Shown here: one piece after another, positions 9,553 through 17,706 of the stretch
Layout of the letters: each line of letters begins with the position of its first letter
How positions within the stretch are numbered: position 1 is the stretch's first letter
NCBI GenBank assembly: GCA_015501595.1
Contig: JADNRX010000630.1
Span: 1-28,810 of the forward strand
Source of the DNA: Hymenopellis radicata
Taxonomy: Eukaryota > Basidiomycota > Agaricomycetes > Agaricales > Physalacriaceae
Direction: 5' to 3'
DNA: 28,810 nucleotides
Position numbers and translations under genes: made by a program
The notes under the pieces: generated by a model
What the model saw: the letters and a program-made list of their open reading frames with translations, nothing else
Told to the model about the DNA's origin: nothing
The model's database searches: none

Positions 9553-10379
9553 TCGATGTAAATGCAGATTCCAAGGGTAGGGAGCATTTTCAGAGGCCTC
9601 TGCATGCCCCACACCTCTCCATACCCCTATACCTAACTCCCTGCTTCAGGGAGTCCACTCAGTTAGCTTAACCGAGTCAAACCGAGTCAAATCATCATCT
9701 GGTCAAAAATCTACTTTGTTTGACTAAATGCTGACTCTCTGCTGCTACTACTGCAGCTACTCCATCCTCTGAGCTCTTCCTAGACTTGTCTAGCCTGTGT
9801 CTGGTGTTGTAGTAACAACAGAGGCCACTCACAGGGCGCCCTAGAAGGTTTAGGCAAAAGTTCCCACGCTCTGCCTTCTGCCTCTTACCATCACCTTCTC
9901 CCAGAGGCAAGCAGTTCGTGATCCCTCCAGTCCTCCTGCTCAGGACTGATGCTATACCTCTCTAGAGCACTGTCTGAAGCCGCCTAGCCAGCCCCAAAAC
10001 CAGTCCAGACAGGCCCAAAGTGTCCAATTTGTGGGAAATTCGCACTTTTGCTCTCCCAGGCAAGCAGCACTTACTCTACCCAGTCCTCTTGCTCAGGACT
10101 GATGCATTGGCACCCTAGAAGTCTATTGGAACCATTTGCCACAGCCCCAGAGCCCTACAGCTCTTCCTGCTCCCTCTGCTTCCAGTATGTGCCAATGTCT
10201 CATATCCAGCTCTTCAGAGCTGATGCCTTTTGTGCCCAGATACCCATTCCTTTTCAAGGACTCCTTATCAAGGACACTTCTGTGGGCTATCTGGTCACAG
10301 GTGCGCTCTCTGCACTGTCTCACTCCCCTCCAGCTAATCTGTGTTATCTGGTCACAGTTAGCTCCGCTTTTTTGCGTCC
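9553..10379 (+). repeat. Split direct repeat A1 (left end)
   Basis: 827 nt, matching A2 (14623-15448). It begins TCGATGTAAATGC and ends at GCGTCC, where A1 continues into the leader and A2 into a linker before B2. It contains a chain of small hairpins (listed separately). A plus-strand frame of 182 codons (10048-10596) and an antisense frame of about 71 codons (9695-9910) are open but look non-coding. Confidence 0.9.
9636..10274 (+). promoter_or_regulatory. Series of short stem-loops inside A1
   Basis: Perfect or near-perfect hairpins: 9636-9654 (ACTCCCTG, CTT, CAGGGAGT), 9657-9677 (ACTCAGTTA..TAACCGAGT, one mismatch), 9780-9793 (CTAGAC, TT, GTCTAG), 9805-9820 (TGTTGT, AGTA, ACAACA), 9929-9947 and 10082-10100 (AGTCCT, 7-nt loop, AGGACT, twice), 10207-10222 (CAGCTCT, TC, AGAGCTG), 10262-10274 (TCCTT, ATC, AAGGA). 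Their role is unknown; replication, circularisation, packaging or recombinase binding are possibilities. Confidence 0.6.
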
Positions 10380-10864
10380 TTTCTTGGCGGTTTCACCCCA
10401 CATCCCTCTCTCAAGCGGCTCACCACCGCTTCTTCGAGCTCAACACTCCGTTCAGCGTGCTATACCTCCCTGGGCTCGGTGTCCTCCTTGTACTTCCTTG
10501 TCATCGTCAATCAGTGGTACAGCTCAACCTGTGCTTGCGACCGAGTTCAACACCTGGTCGTACAGCGTGTGCCTGACTCCCTCACAAGGAGTGTAAATCA
10601 GGGCGCTGATTGTGAGACGAGTTCGCTCTCCGAGTGCGCCGTAACACGTTCGCTCGTTGAGTGTTCGATAGGCTTGGTTAAGGATCGGTCGTACATCTTG
10701 TTCAGGCGCTCTCTATTCGCTCATTACTTGGGTGTTCTCTCTGCGAGAGGATTTGCGTTCTGAGGAGTAGACTAGCCAAAAGGCAGCAAGAGGGCGAGAA
10801 GCCTGCGCAGACAGCCTTAGGTTGCACATTCTGCTGAGAACGTTCCTGAATCAGGAAGCGGACT
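10380..10864 (+). promoter_or_regulatory. 5' leader between A1 and gag
   Basis: 485 nt of unique sequence, conserved in copy 2 (17707-18195, minus strand), so it belongs to the element. Just before the gag start is a 7-bp inverted repeat (TTCCTGA, A, TCAGGAA at 10847-10861), conserved in copy 2. I do not recognise a TATA box. Transcription presumably starts in A1 or in this leader. Confidence 0.5.
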
Positions 10865-11650
10865 ATGTCCTCGGACGATGATCTCAATGTTATCGATGAA
10901 ACCCTTCTCCCTCTCGCTCCCGCTCTGCGACACGCTCCTACGTCGCTCCCTCTCCCTCAGTCACTCCACGAACCGTTTGCACGCTCTCTCTGGCGCTCAA
11001 TCGTGCTGGACCAGTACGTGGATTTTGAGAAACTCTATGCCTCGATCCACTCTGGCACGAATCAGCAAGAGGACACGAAGGACTTTGCTGGGGGCTTTGT
11101 GCTCATCCGCAAGGACCACGTCTCTGCGCGCCGAGCTCTCACTCAAGAGTCCGAGTGGACACGCGTCTTTGATGCGTATGCCACCGGTGTTGGGCTTATC
11201 TACCCTCACCGCAAGGACGAACTCCAGGGCTATCGCGTACTCATTGTGGAACTATTCCGCGCCACGCCCTCGAATCCAGCGTTCCCTATTCGCTGTGATA
11301 AGGAGACTCGCACTCGCTATGCTAACTCTCCTTTCAATCTCAATGACCGCAATGCGCTCCAGTTACCGCTTCTTACAGAGATGTTACGCACCTCTGAGGC
11401 GGCTAATCCACGCAAGCGGTCTTCTGATTCTAGCAGCTCGCAGCCTGCGACACGTCGTCGCATCATCTGCCAGAATTGGAATCTGGGCAAATGCCCATCT
11501 CCGTGCCCGGGTAGCCGTGTACACGGTACTTGCAGTGAGTGCGGAGGAAAGCACACCGCCAAAAGCCACCCAGCCTGCCTCGTCCTCCTCGAAGCCAAGC
11601 GAGCTGTCAATCGTGCAGGACCGAGTTCAGGCGGCAATGTTGAAGCCTAA
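10865..11650 (+). CDS. gag: Gag-like nucleocapsid protein of the YR retrotransposon
   Basis: 261 residues from ATG 10865, the start conserved in copy 2 (both begin MSSDDDLNVID). The middle (about 45-130) is a folded-looking domain (VLDQYVDFEKLYASIHSG, GGFVLIRKDHVSARR) and 180-200 is basic and Ser-rich. The C-terminus has two cysteine motifs: C202-x7-C210-x3-C214-x5-H220 (CCCH-like) and C223-x2-C226-x3-H230-x7-C238, expected to bind element RNA. It lies first in the element and overlaps the RT ORF by 14 nt. It is shorter than the gag of copy 2, which holds about 890 nt more between residues 30 and 35 (roughly 600 without its tandem duplication). The join in this copy is in frame, so this gag may be an internal deletion that retained the reading frame. 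Nucleocapsid role is inferred from position and zinc motifs, not from clear family similarity. Confidence 0.72.
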   Translation: MSSDDDLNVIDETLLPLAPALRHAPTSLPLPQSLHEPFARSLWRSIVLDQYVDFEKLYASIHSGTNQQEDTKDFAGGFVLIRKDHVSARRALTQESEWTRVFDAYATGVGLIYPHRKDELQGYRVLIVELFRATPSNPAFPIRCDKETRTRYANSPFNLNDRNALQLPLLTEMLRTSEAANPRKRSSDSSSSQPATRRRIICQNWNLGKCPSPCPGSRVHGTCSECGGKHTAKSHPACLVLLEAKRAVNRAGPSSGGNVEA

Positions 11651-13478
11651 ATCGTTGAAGCGTAAATCCGATGCTGTACCACCACCTCCACGCTTTAAGC
11701 GTGGCTATGTATTTACTACGAATGTACCATCACAATCAAAAGCTCCTCCGAGCATTTCTTCCACTTATACTGCTCCTCCACTTCCTTTACCTCTTGAACA
11801 TATTCACAACGATCCTACCATTCAGCAGTCTCTTGCTGCTGTTGCCAACTATATTGAGGTCAGCACACCAATCAATGTTGACCGCTTTGAGCGACTTCTG
11901 GCCAAACATCCCAATCAACCCTTTGTGAAGTCTATTACTCGTTCGCTTCGTGAAGGGTTTTGGCCATTGCATGACGGTGAGTGGGAAGCGCACCTCAAAG
12001 AGCAGATCAAAGACAATTACTCTACTGAGGAGCGCGATCTCACTGAGCTGCGTAAACACCGTGATCAAGAAGTCGCTGCGGGTCGCTGGTCACCTGCGCT
12101 TCCAGAGGGCTTTAAGCTCCTTCCTGGTATGCGCCTGTCACCCATGTTCGTGGTGTGGCAGAAAGGTAAACCACGTGTCGTCATGGACCATACTGGCAAT
12201 GGTCTTAATGAAGGCATTGCGAGAGAGGATGCAAAAGTGAAGTACGACGACATGCACTCCTTTGGGCAGGTACTGCATGACGTCCTTCAAACTCACCCTC
12301 ACGAGGAAATCCTGCTCTTCAAGAGTGACATCTCGAAGGCATTCCTCAATCTCCCTGTTCATCCTATCTGGCAACTGCAGCAGGTTGTCATTGTTGATGG
12401 TCGCCATTATATTGTGCGCCGTCTCATCTTTGGAAGTCGTGCATCTCCATACTGCTGGTGCTCGTTCTCCGGTCTGGTTAACTGGATCGCTTGGGAACTT
12501 GACGTACTCGGCTTGCATGACTACATGGACGACTACTACGGCTGGGACACCAGTCGCAATCTAGTACTCTTTCATGGACAGCGACGTCCACATCGTCAAG
12601 TCCAGCTTCTGCTCTTGTGGGACTCTCTTGGCATTCCCTATGAGGACAAGAAGCAAGAGCACGGTCGTCAGCTGAAGATTATTGGTTTCTGGCTTGATGC
12701 CATCTACGGCTCCATTTCCCTCACTCCAGACTCCATCACAGACATGATCACTAGAATCGAGTCGTTCTTGTCAGTTGTCAAACCTCCTCTCAAGGAATGG
12801 CTCTCCTTGGGTGGTTATCTCAACTGGGCTTTGAATGTGCTGCCTTGGGCACGGCCAGCACTTACAGAGCTCTACCGCAAGATCAGCGGTAAAACCCTGC
12901 AGTACAAAGGCATTCCATTGAACCTTGAGGTTAGATCTGACCTCACTTGGTTTGTCAATGCATTGCGACACTGTATCGGAGTGCGCTTCGTCAATGCGCA
13001 GGCTTGGAATGATACAGAGGCTGATATGGTCTGTTGGACAGATGCTAGCAATCTGGGCCTTTCCTTTGTATATGCTGGAAATGGCTTTTGCTATCGACTC
13101 CGAACTACAACCGGAGTTGATACCTTCTTCAGAGAGCTGTTAGCCATCTTATGTGCTGTCCATCATGCCGCCTCTCGTCCCTATCCACCTCGTACGCTGT
13201 TGATTCATTCTGACAGCCTCGACTCCGTCTCAGTGTTCGATACTCTGGCTGCTTCTCAGTCGAGTCACAATGCTATCCTCCTTGCTATTGCAGACATTGT
13301 CATGCGTACAGGCATTGATGTACGTGTGAGGCACATCCGCGGGGTTGACAATGTGATGGCAGACATGTTGTCCCGCTTGCTGTTCTCTGACTTCCAGAAA
13401 CAGTTTCCCTCCTACCGCATCCGCATTATGGAGCCACCTCGAGAGCTCCTGCCGGTGCGATGGAGAGATTGCTTTTAG
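11637..13478 (+). CDS. Reverse transcriptase - RNase H protein
   Basis: 613 residues if started at ATG 11637, the first ATG near the gag stop. The same frame is open back to 10878, but that part is an out-of-frame reading of gag. RT motifs: KPRVVMD (178-184), motif A FKSDISKAFLNLPVHP with D231, motif B RRLIFGSRASP (261-271), motif C YMDD (296-299). RNase H follows: D469 in CWTDASNLG, E500 in TFFRELLAI, D526 in IHSDSLDS and D576 in VRHIRGVDN..ADMLSR. All catalytic acids of both domains are present. The protein copies element RNA into DNA and removes the RNA, presumably in a nucleocapsid particle. There is no protease or LTR-type integrase domain. Expression is probably by +1 frameshift or reinitiation from gag. 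The next ORF overlaps by 19 nt. Confidence 0.93.
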   Translation: MLKPKSLKRKSDAVPPPPRFKRGYVFTTNVPSQSKAPPSISSTYTAPPLPLPLEHIHNDPTIQQSLAAVANYIEVSTPINVDRFERLLAKHPNQPFVKSITRSLREGFWPLHDGEWEAHLKEQIKDNYSTEERDLTELRKHRDQEVAAGRWSPALPEGFKLLPGMRLSPMFVVWQKGKPRVVMDHTGNGLNEGIAREDAKVKYDDMHSFGQVLHDVLQTHPHEEILLFKSDISKAFLNLPVHPIWQLQQVVIVDGRHYIVRRLIFGSRASPYCWCSFSGLVNWIAWELDVLGLHDYMDDYYGWDTSRNLVLFHGQRRPHRQVQLLLLWDSLGIPYEDKKQEHGRQLKIIGFWLDAIYGSISLTPDSITDMITRIESFLSVVKPPLKEWLSLGGYLNWALNVLPWARPALTELYRKISGKTLQYKGIPLNLEVRSDLTWFVNALRHCIGVRFVNAQAWNDTEADMVCWTDASNLGLSFVYAGNGFCYRLRTTTGVDTFFRELLAILCAVHHAASRPYPPRTLLIHSDSLDSVSVFDTLAASQSSHNAILLAIADIVMRTGIDVRVRHIRGVDNVMADMLSRLLFSDFQKQFPSYRIRIMEPPRELLPVRWRDCF

Positions 13479-14464
13479 AGGCATTGGGTGAGGGGAGACG
13501 CACTCGTCCCCCTCGCCCGTCCATGGACTTGCAGAAACTAGACGAACTTGTCTTATACTTGCAGGCCCATGCTATTGAGACTTCTACACGTCTTAATTAC
13601 TCTACGGGTGCCAGAGATTACGCATACTTCTGTAAAACACATAACCTGTCTTTGGAACCTACTCCGGAGACCTTATCTCGTTACATTGCGTACACATCAC
13701 AATTCATTGCTTCTGCTCCAAAATACTTGTCTGGCGCGAAACATTTCCTCAAAGAGTTCTATCCTCACTTTGCTGACGCTCGTGCATCTGCACTCGTCCA
13801 AGCTACTATCCGAGGTGCTAAGAAGGTGAGAGCGGATCCTATACATAGGAAACCTCCACTTCGCATCCATCACCTTCAACTCTTTGTCAATATCGCAAAT
13901 CAGACTCAGAAGTACGATGATCTTCTTTTTGCCACCATCATGTCATGTGCCTTCTATGCTGTTCATCGGATGGGAGAACTGGTGCAGCCTAATCAGAAGA
14001 AGCTTCGTGATTGGAAGAAGATCATCAAGCGATCCAGTCTCAAATTTGAACCTGGATACGCTGGCTATCGCTTGCCTTATCATAAAAGCGATCCATTCTA
14101 TCAGGGCACTGATATACTGTTTACTACTCAGAAAGAGGCTGATCCAATTGCTCTTCTGAAACGGTATGTCTTGCGCAGAGATAAGCTGCATGGTGCTCGA
14201 GCGGCACTCTTCATACGTGATAACGGTGTGGTACCAACTCGATCCTGGTTTGAATCCAAATTCTTTGCGCTGGTGAGTAAAGAGTTTGGTGGTCATTCAG
14301 TCCGTTCTGGAGGCATAACACACTACGCATCTCTGGGACTGGCTGAATCTATTCTTCAAGCCTTAGGTCGTTGGTCATCATCTGCTTGGAAGATCTATAT
14401 ACGCGACCATCCAGCAGTGCGTGCCGCTCAGCAGTTAGCAGCTCAAAAGAAATCCTCCTATTAA
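13460..14464 (+). CDS. Tyrosine recombinase (integrase) of the YR retrotransposon
   Basis: 334 residues. The N-terminal half (about 25-120) has a core-binding-domain look (helices, TSTRLNYSTGARDYAYFC). The catalytic domain shows the full tyrosine recombinase set: R170 (AVHRMGEL), likely K209 (LPYHKSD), H279-x-x-R282 (GGHSVRSGG), W305 in the second His/Trp position (LGRWSS) and nucleophile Y313 (WKIYIRD). Such enzymes cut and rejoin DNA through a 3'-phosphotyrosine link and here would insert the circular cDNA. The start ATG 13460 overlaps the RT ORF by 19 nt in the -1 frame, which suggests coupled translation. C-terminal sequence after Y313 is short and basic. A decayed copy of its 3' half is present at 22340-23075. 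Confidence 0.93.
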   Translation: MERLLLEALGEGRRTRPPRPSMDLQKLDELVLYLQAHAIETSTRLNYSTGARDYAYFCKTHNLSLEPTPETLSRYIAYTSQFIASAPKYLSGAKHFLKEFYPHFADARASALVQATIRGAKKVRADPIHRKPPLRIHHLQLFVNIANQTQKYDDLLFATIMSCAFYAVHRMGELVQPNQKKLRDWKKIIKRSSLKFEPGYAGYRLPYHKSDPFYQGTDILFTTQKEADPIALLKRYVLRRDKLHGARAALFIRDNGVVPTRSWFESKFFALVSKEFGGHSVRSGGITHYASLGLAESILQALGRWSSSAWKIYIRDHPAVRAAQQLAAQKKSSY

Positions 14465-14543
14465 AACCTTCCTCATCTTGCGTTTCGTAAACATCTTTCT
14501 TCACCTCCATCCACCCCTCCACTACACACATGCATAGCACAGT
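14465..14543 (+). other. Short spacer between recombinase stop and B1
   Basis: 79 nt of pyrimidine-rich unique sequence, conserved with transitions in copy 3 (23000-23080). A transcription stop or processing signal may lie here but no polyadenylation motif is obvious. Confidence 0.4.
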
Positions 14544-14622
14544 AGGCACTTTACGATACGCTTAATTGATGAGGCCCTTGGGGTCCGATTTGGCCTAACT
14601 CCGTGTGATCTGAAAGCATAGG
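14544..14622 (+). repeat. Split direct repeat B1
   Basis: 79 nt from AGGCACTTTACG to GAAAGCATAGG, identical or nearly so to B2 (15513-15591). It directly abuts A2, so the B1/A2 joint probably recreates the circle junction. Confidence 0.9.
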
Positions 14623-15448
14623 TCGATGTAAATGCGGATTCCAAGGGTAGGGAGCGTTTTCAGAGGCCTCTGCACGCCCCACACCTCTCCATACCCCTAT
14701 ACCTAACTCCCTGCTTCAGGGAGTCCACTCAGTTAGCTTAACCGAGTCAAACCGAGTCAAATCATCATTTGGTCAAAAATCTGCATTGTTTGACTAAATG
14801 CTGACTCTCTGCTGCTACTACTGCAGCTACTCCATCCTCTGAGCTCTTCCTAGACTTGTCTAGCCTGTGTCTGGTGTTGTAGTAACAACAGAGGCCACTC
14901 ACAGGGCGCCCTAGAAGGTTTAGGCAAAAGTTCCCACGCTCTGCCTTCTGCCTCTTACCATCATCTTCTCCCAGAGGCAAGCAGTTCGTGATCCCTCCAG
15001 TTCCTCCTGCTCAGGACTGATGCCATACCCCTCTAGAGCACTGTCTGAAGCCGCCTAGCCAGCCCCAAAACCAGTCCAGACAGGCCCAAAGTGTCCAATT
15101 TGTGGGAAATTCGCACTTTTGCTCTCCCAGGCAAGCAGCACTTGCTCTACCCAGTCCTCTTGCTCAGGACTGATGCATTGGCACCCTAGAAGTCTATTGA
15201 ACCATTTGCCACAGCCCAGAGCCCTACAGCTCTTCCTGCTGCCTCTGCTTCCAGTATGTGCCAATGTCTCATATCCAGCTCTTCAGAGCTGATGCCTTTT
15301 GTGCCCAGATACCCATTCCTTTTCAAGGACTCCTTATCAAGGACACTTCTGTGGGCTATCTGGTCACAGGTGCGCTCTCTGCACTGTCTCACTCCCCTCC
15401 AGCTAATCTGTGTTATCTGGTCACAGTTAGCTCCGCTTTTTTGCGTCC
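14623..15448 (+). repeat. Split direct repeat A2
   Basis: 826 nt, the second copy of A; it differs from A1 by scattered substitutions and small indels (for example around 15000 and 15200-15215). It carries the same hairpins as A1. Confidence 0.92.
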
Positions 15449-15512
15449 CCTCCCACCTCTCCCACTGTAATTACAGTAACTACATTTCATGTATTATCTA
15501 CCATGTACTGTA
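15449..15512 (+). other. A2-B2 linker
   Basis: 64 nt unique to the right end, with a TGTAATTACAGTA palindrome. It is also found, inverted and with transitions, in copy 3 (23162-23225), so it belongs to the element. Confidence 0.6.
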
Positions 15513-15591
15513 AGGCACTTTACGATACGCTTAATTGATGAGGCCCTTGGGGTCCGATTTGGCCTAACTCCGTGTGATCTGAAAGCATAGG
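15513..15591 (+). repeat. Split direct repeat B2 (right end)
   Basis: Second 79-nt B copy; the element ends at CATAGG, beyond which LINE sequence (CCTTGCCAG..) begins. Confidence 0.88.
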
Positions 15592-16498
15592 CCTTGCCAG
15601 TATCCTTGAGCTTCGGACTGGCACGCCCTGCTGAAAGTTGACTTACCTCTAGCTCTGGGTGTACTAATACTACGGCCTTGGCCAAGTAATAGTCCAACCA
15701 ATGCAGAGAGGAGTCAAACTGGTCGACTTGACGGGTTCTGATTTGAGTGAGCAACACTTGTTGGTTGGATGAGGGCCTGCACATTGACCGCAAACGGCGG
15801 CATAAGTACAGAGACGAGCAATGTGACCGAAGCGATGGCAGTTGAAACATTGAACTGGGTGAGGATGGAACTTTTCAGTTCGAAGAAGAGTGCCGCGCAG
15901 AGCTACTTGTTGGAAAATGCAACGGTCAGCTGCGTCGATGTCATTGAAATGGAGAACCAGGGATGAAAACTTCTTTGTAGTCCTAGTCTTGGGAGATATC
16001 CAGTGAATGCGAGTGAGCTCGCTACAATCAAAATCTTTGTTGGTTTTGAAGAGTTCATCAACTCCCGGTGAGCCAAAGGAATCCGGACAAAGGTCGTACG
16101 GTCTGGCATACCCATCTATATCCAATGCCGTCGGGACACAATGAACAATGATAGCATATGTGGGCGAGTGGATGGTGAGGAGATGGGAAAATGCAGGCAG
16201 CCAGGAATCCCTCGTCTCGAGGAGTGTTTGGACATTTGCTGGTTCGTCCAGCGTAAGGCGAAGGTTACCGTTGCGGTGTTTAGCTACAGCTCGTGCATCG
16301 ATGGATGTTTTGAGCTGCAAGAATGGACACCATGGTGCAAATATTTTTCCAAATAGGCAGAGGAACGGAACATGACTTCGCAGCTTTGGATTTTGGAAGC
16401 TGTACCCCATGGATGAGGCTACGTAGAGCGGTAATGGACGGTGGGTTGAGTGGCACAGTGGCTGATGGTGATAGTTCTGGATCAAAAGGCATCATCAT
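15592..16498 (-). pseudogene. LINE ORF1 (gag-like, CCHC knuckles), frameshifted
   Basis: The minus strand encodes an ORF1-type nucleic-acid-binding protein. A start-like region at 16498 (MMPFDPELSP, NPPSITALRSLIHG) is followed by a frameshift near 16300-16340. Then comes a long open part (KHRNGNLRLTLDEP, TRIHWISPKTR, FSSLVLHFNDIDAADRC, RTEKFHPHPVQC) and two zinc knuckles (C-x2-C-x4-H-x4-C, then a CGQC..H..C motif). The frame changes again near the end (15670-15720). Such ORF1 proteins package LINE RNA. It is joined directly to gag of YR copy 2 at 16498/16499 and to B2 of the complete element at 15591. There is no ORF2 endonuclease or RT sequence between this and the YR element. Assignment to a fungal LINE is by knuckle pattern and general sequence look. 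Confidence 0.75.
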
Positions 16499-17706
16499 AT
16501 ACGCATCAAAGACGCGTGTCCACTCGGACTCTTGAGTGATAGCCCGGCGCGCAGAGACGTGGTCCTTGCGGATGAGCACAAAGCCCCCAGCAAAGTCCTT
16601 CGTGTCCTCTTGCTGATTCGTGCCAGAGTGGATCGAGGCATAGAGTTTCTCGAAATCCACATACTGGTCCAGCACGATTGAGCGCCAGAGAGAGCGTGCA
16701 AAGGGTCATGGAGTGACTGCGTCTGACACACATTGATGATGGCGTCGACATCCTTATCATTGGTAAAGAGCCGACGGAGACGTTGAGTCTCTTGGAGGTG
16801 TGGAGAGGTTAGTTGGTGAGGCCAACTGCGCGAGATGCGGAGCGGAGGAGAGGACTGAGGCAGAAATGCCTGACGGAGTAGGCTCCGCTCCAAGTAACTT
16901 GGAGAGCAGCGCAGCTGAGGTCGGTCCAGCGACGGGACCAGGCTCGTGCGCACGCTTTCCAGCAGCTGCATCGAGACGTGCACCAAGTGCGGCCCATGCA
17001 GCCTCCTCAACAGCGCGCTTAAGCATAGCTTGTTGCTCAGCTTGCTGCGCTGCGAGGTCTGGATCGGGAGGAGCCGATCTGTCGTGGTGCTCCTCTCGAG
17101 CGGCAATGATCTGAACGACTTGTTCGACATAGTCGTCCAGTTCTCTGGCTGAGGCGCCAGTCTCGGAGTAGGCTCCGCTCCAAGTAACTTGGAGAGCAAG
17201 CAGCGCAGCTGAAGTCGGTCCAGCGACGGAACCAGGCTCGGGCGCACGCTTTCCGGCAGCTGCATCGAGACGCGCACCAAGTGCGGCCCATGCAGCCTCC
17301 TCAACAGCGCGCTTAAGCGCAGCTTATTGTTCAGTTTGCTGCGCTTCGAGGTCGAGATCGGGAGGAGGAGATTCGTCGTGGTGCTCCTCTCGAGCGGCAA
17401 TGATCTGAACGACTTATTCGACATAGTCGTCCAGTTCTCTGGCTGAGGCGCCAGTCTCCCGAGTGAGTCACAAGAACTCGTTGTAGGATGATATGATACC
17501 ATCAGCAAAGTCTGCGACGAGCTGCTCCAGCTGCTCTGCACGTTGACGAACCTCTTCACGGTGATCCGCATCGGATTCGTCTGCAGCAGAGTGCGTAGTG
17601 GTACGCGGTGGAGAGGGAGAGGGAGCGATATAGGAGCGCGTCGCAGAGCGGGAGCGAGAGGGAGAAGGAGTTTATCGATAACATTGAGATCATCGTCCGA
17701 GGACAT
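16499..17706 (-). pseudogene. gag: Gag of YR retrotransposon copy 2, frameshifted and truncated
   Basis: It begins on the minus strand with the same start as copy 1 (MSSDDDLNVID) at 17706, then diverges into sequence lacking in copy 1. In the appropriate frames that sequence encodes a helical, Glu/Ala-rich segment (EEVRQRAEQLEQLVADF, ARELDDYVEQVVQIIAAREE, MLKRAVEEAAWAALGARLDA), likely coiled-coil. It rejoins copy-1-like sequence at about 16720 (LDQYVDFEKLYASIHSG) and is cut at 16499 (FDAY) where LINE ORF1 begins. At least two frame changes are needed; one is a 1-nt loss near 16705 relative to copy 1. The extra region suggests that the ancestral gag was about 460 residues. RT and recombinase parts are absent. 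Confidence 0.8.
16875..17457 (-). repeat. 290-bp tandem duplication inside copy 2 gag
   Basis: Two consecutive near-identical units, 16875-17164 and 17165-17457, each starting GGAGTAGGCTCCGCTCC and ending near GGCTGAGGCGCCAGTCTC. They encode the same helical segment twice. They differ by a few substitutions and a short insertion (GCAAGCAG against GCAG), so the duplication is relatively recent but older than the last decay. Confidence 0.85.

Larger units (their letters stand above)
9553..15591 (+). mobile_element. Complete tyrosine-recombinase retrotransposon with split direct repeats (Ngaro/PAT-like)
   Basis: Order: A1 (9553-10379), leader, gag, RT-RNase H, tyrosine recombinase, B1 (14544-14622), A2 (14623-15448), B2 (15513-15591). 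The A1-ORFs-B1-A2-B2 layout is diagnostic of YR retrotransposons with split direct repeats; DIRS-type elements have inverted ends instead, usually with a methyltransferase domain that I do not see here. A1 and A2 differ by only a few substitutions and short indels, and B1 and B2 match over 79 nt, so insertion was recent. All three ORFs are open with catalytic residues present. Such elements are thought to go through a circular DNA that the recombinase inserts without target-site duplication, and none is seen here (left flank ..TATAGAGA, right flank CCTTGCC..). Both flanks are LINE sequence. Confidence 0.88.

Noticed and set aside
9695..9910. Antisense ORF of about 71 codons shared by A copies (also 5793-6053 and 14765-14980)
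   Set aside because: It is open in all copies because the copies are almost identical. It opposes the element direction, spans several hairpins and is lost in copies 2 and 3. No protein family is evident.
10048..10596. 182-codon sense ORF across A1 and the leader (also in copy 2)
   Set aside because: Ser/Pro/Leu-rich low-complexity translation, unlike any family, running over repeat stem-loops and into the leader; A2 has lost the frame.
10878..13478. 866-codon ORF starting at 10878 as a single RT protein
   Set aside because: The first 253 codons are an out-of-frame reading of gag with no RT features. ATG 11637 at the gag stop is the better start; the longer frame is kept only as a finding.
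9553..15591. LTR retrotransposon (Gypsy/Copia) interpretation
   Set aside because: No LTR pair with TG..CA ends, no DDE integrase, no aspartic protease; the terminal repeats are split and a tyrosine recombinase is present.
9553..15591. DIRS-type with inverted terminal repeats
   Set aside because: A and B repeats are direct in the complete copy, and there is no methyltransferase domain. The inverted module in copy 3 is treated as a rearrangement.
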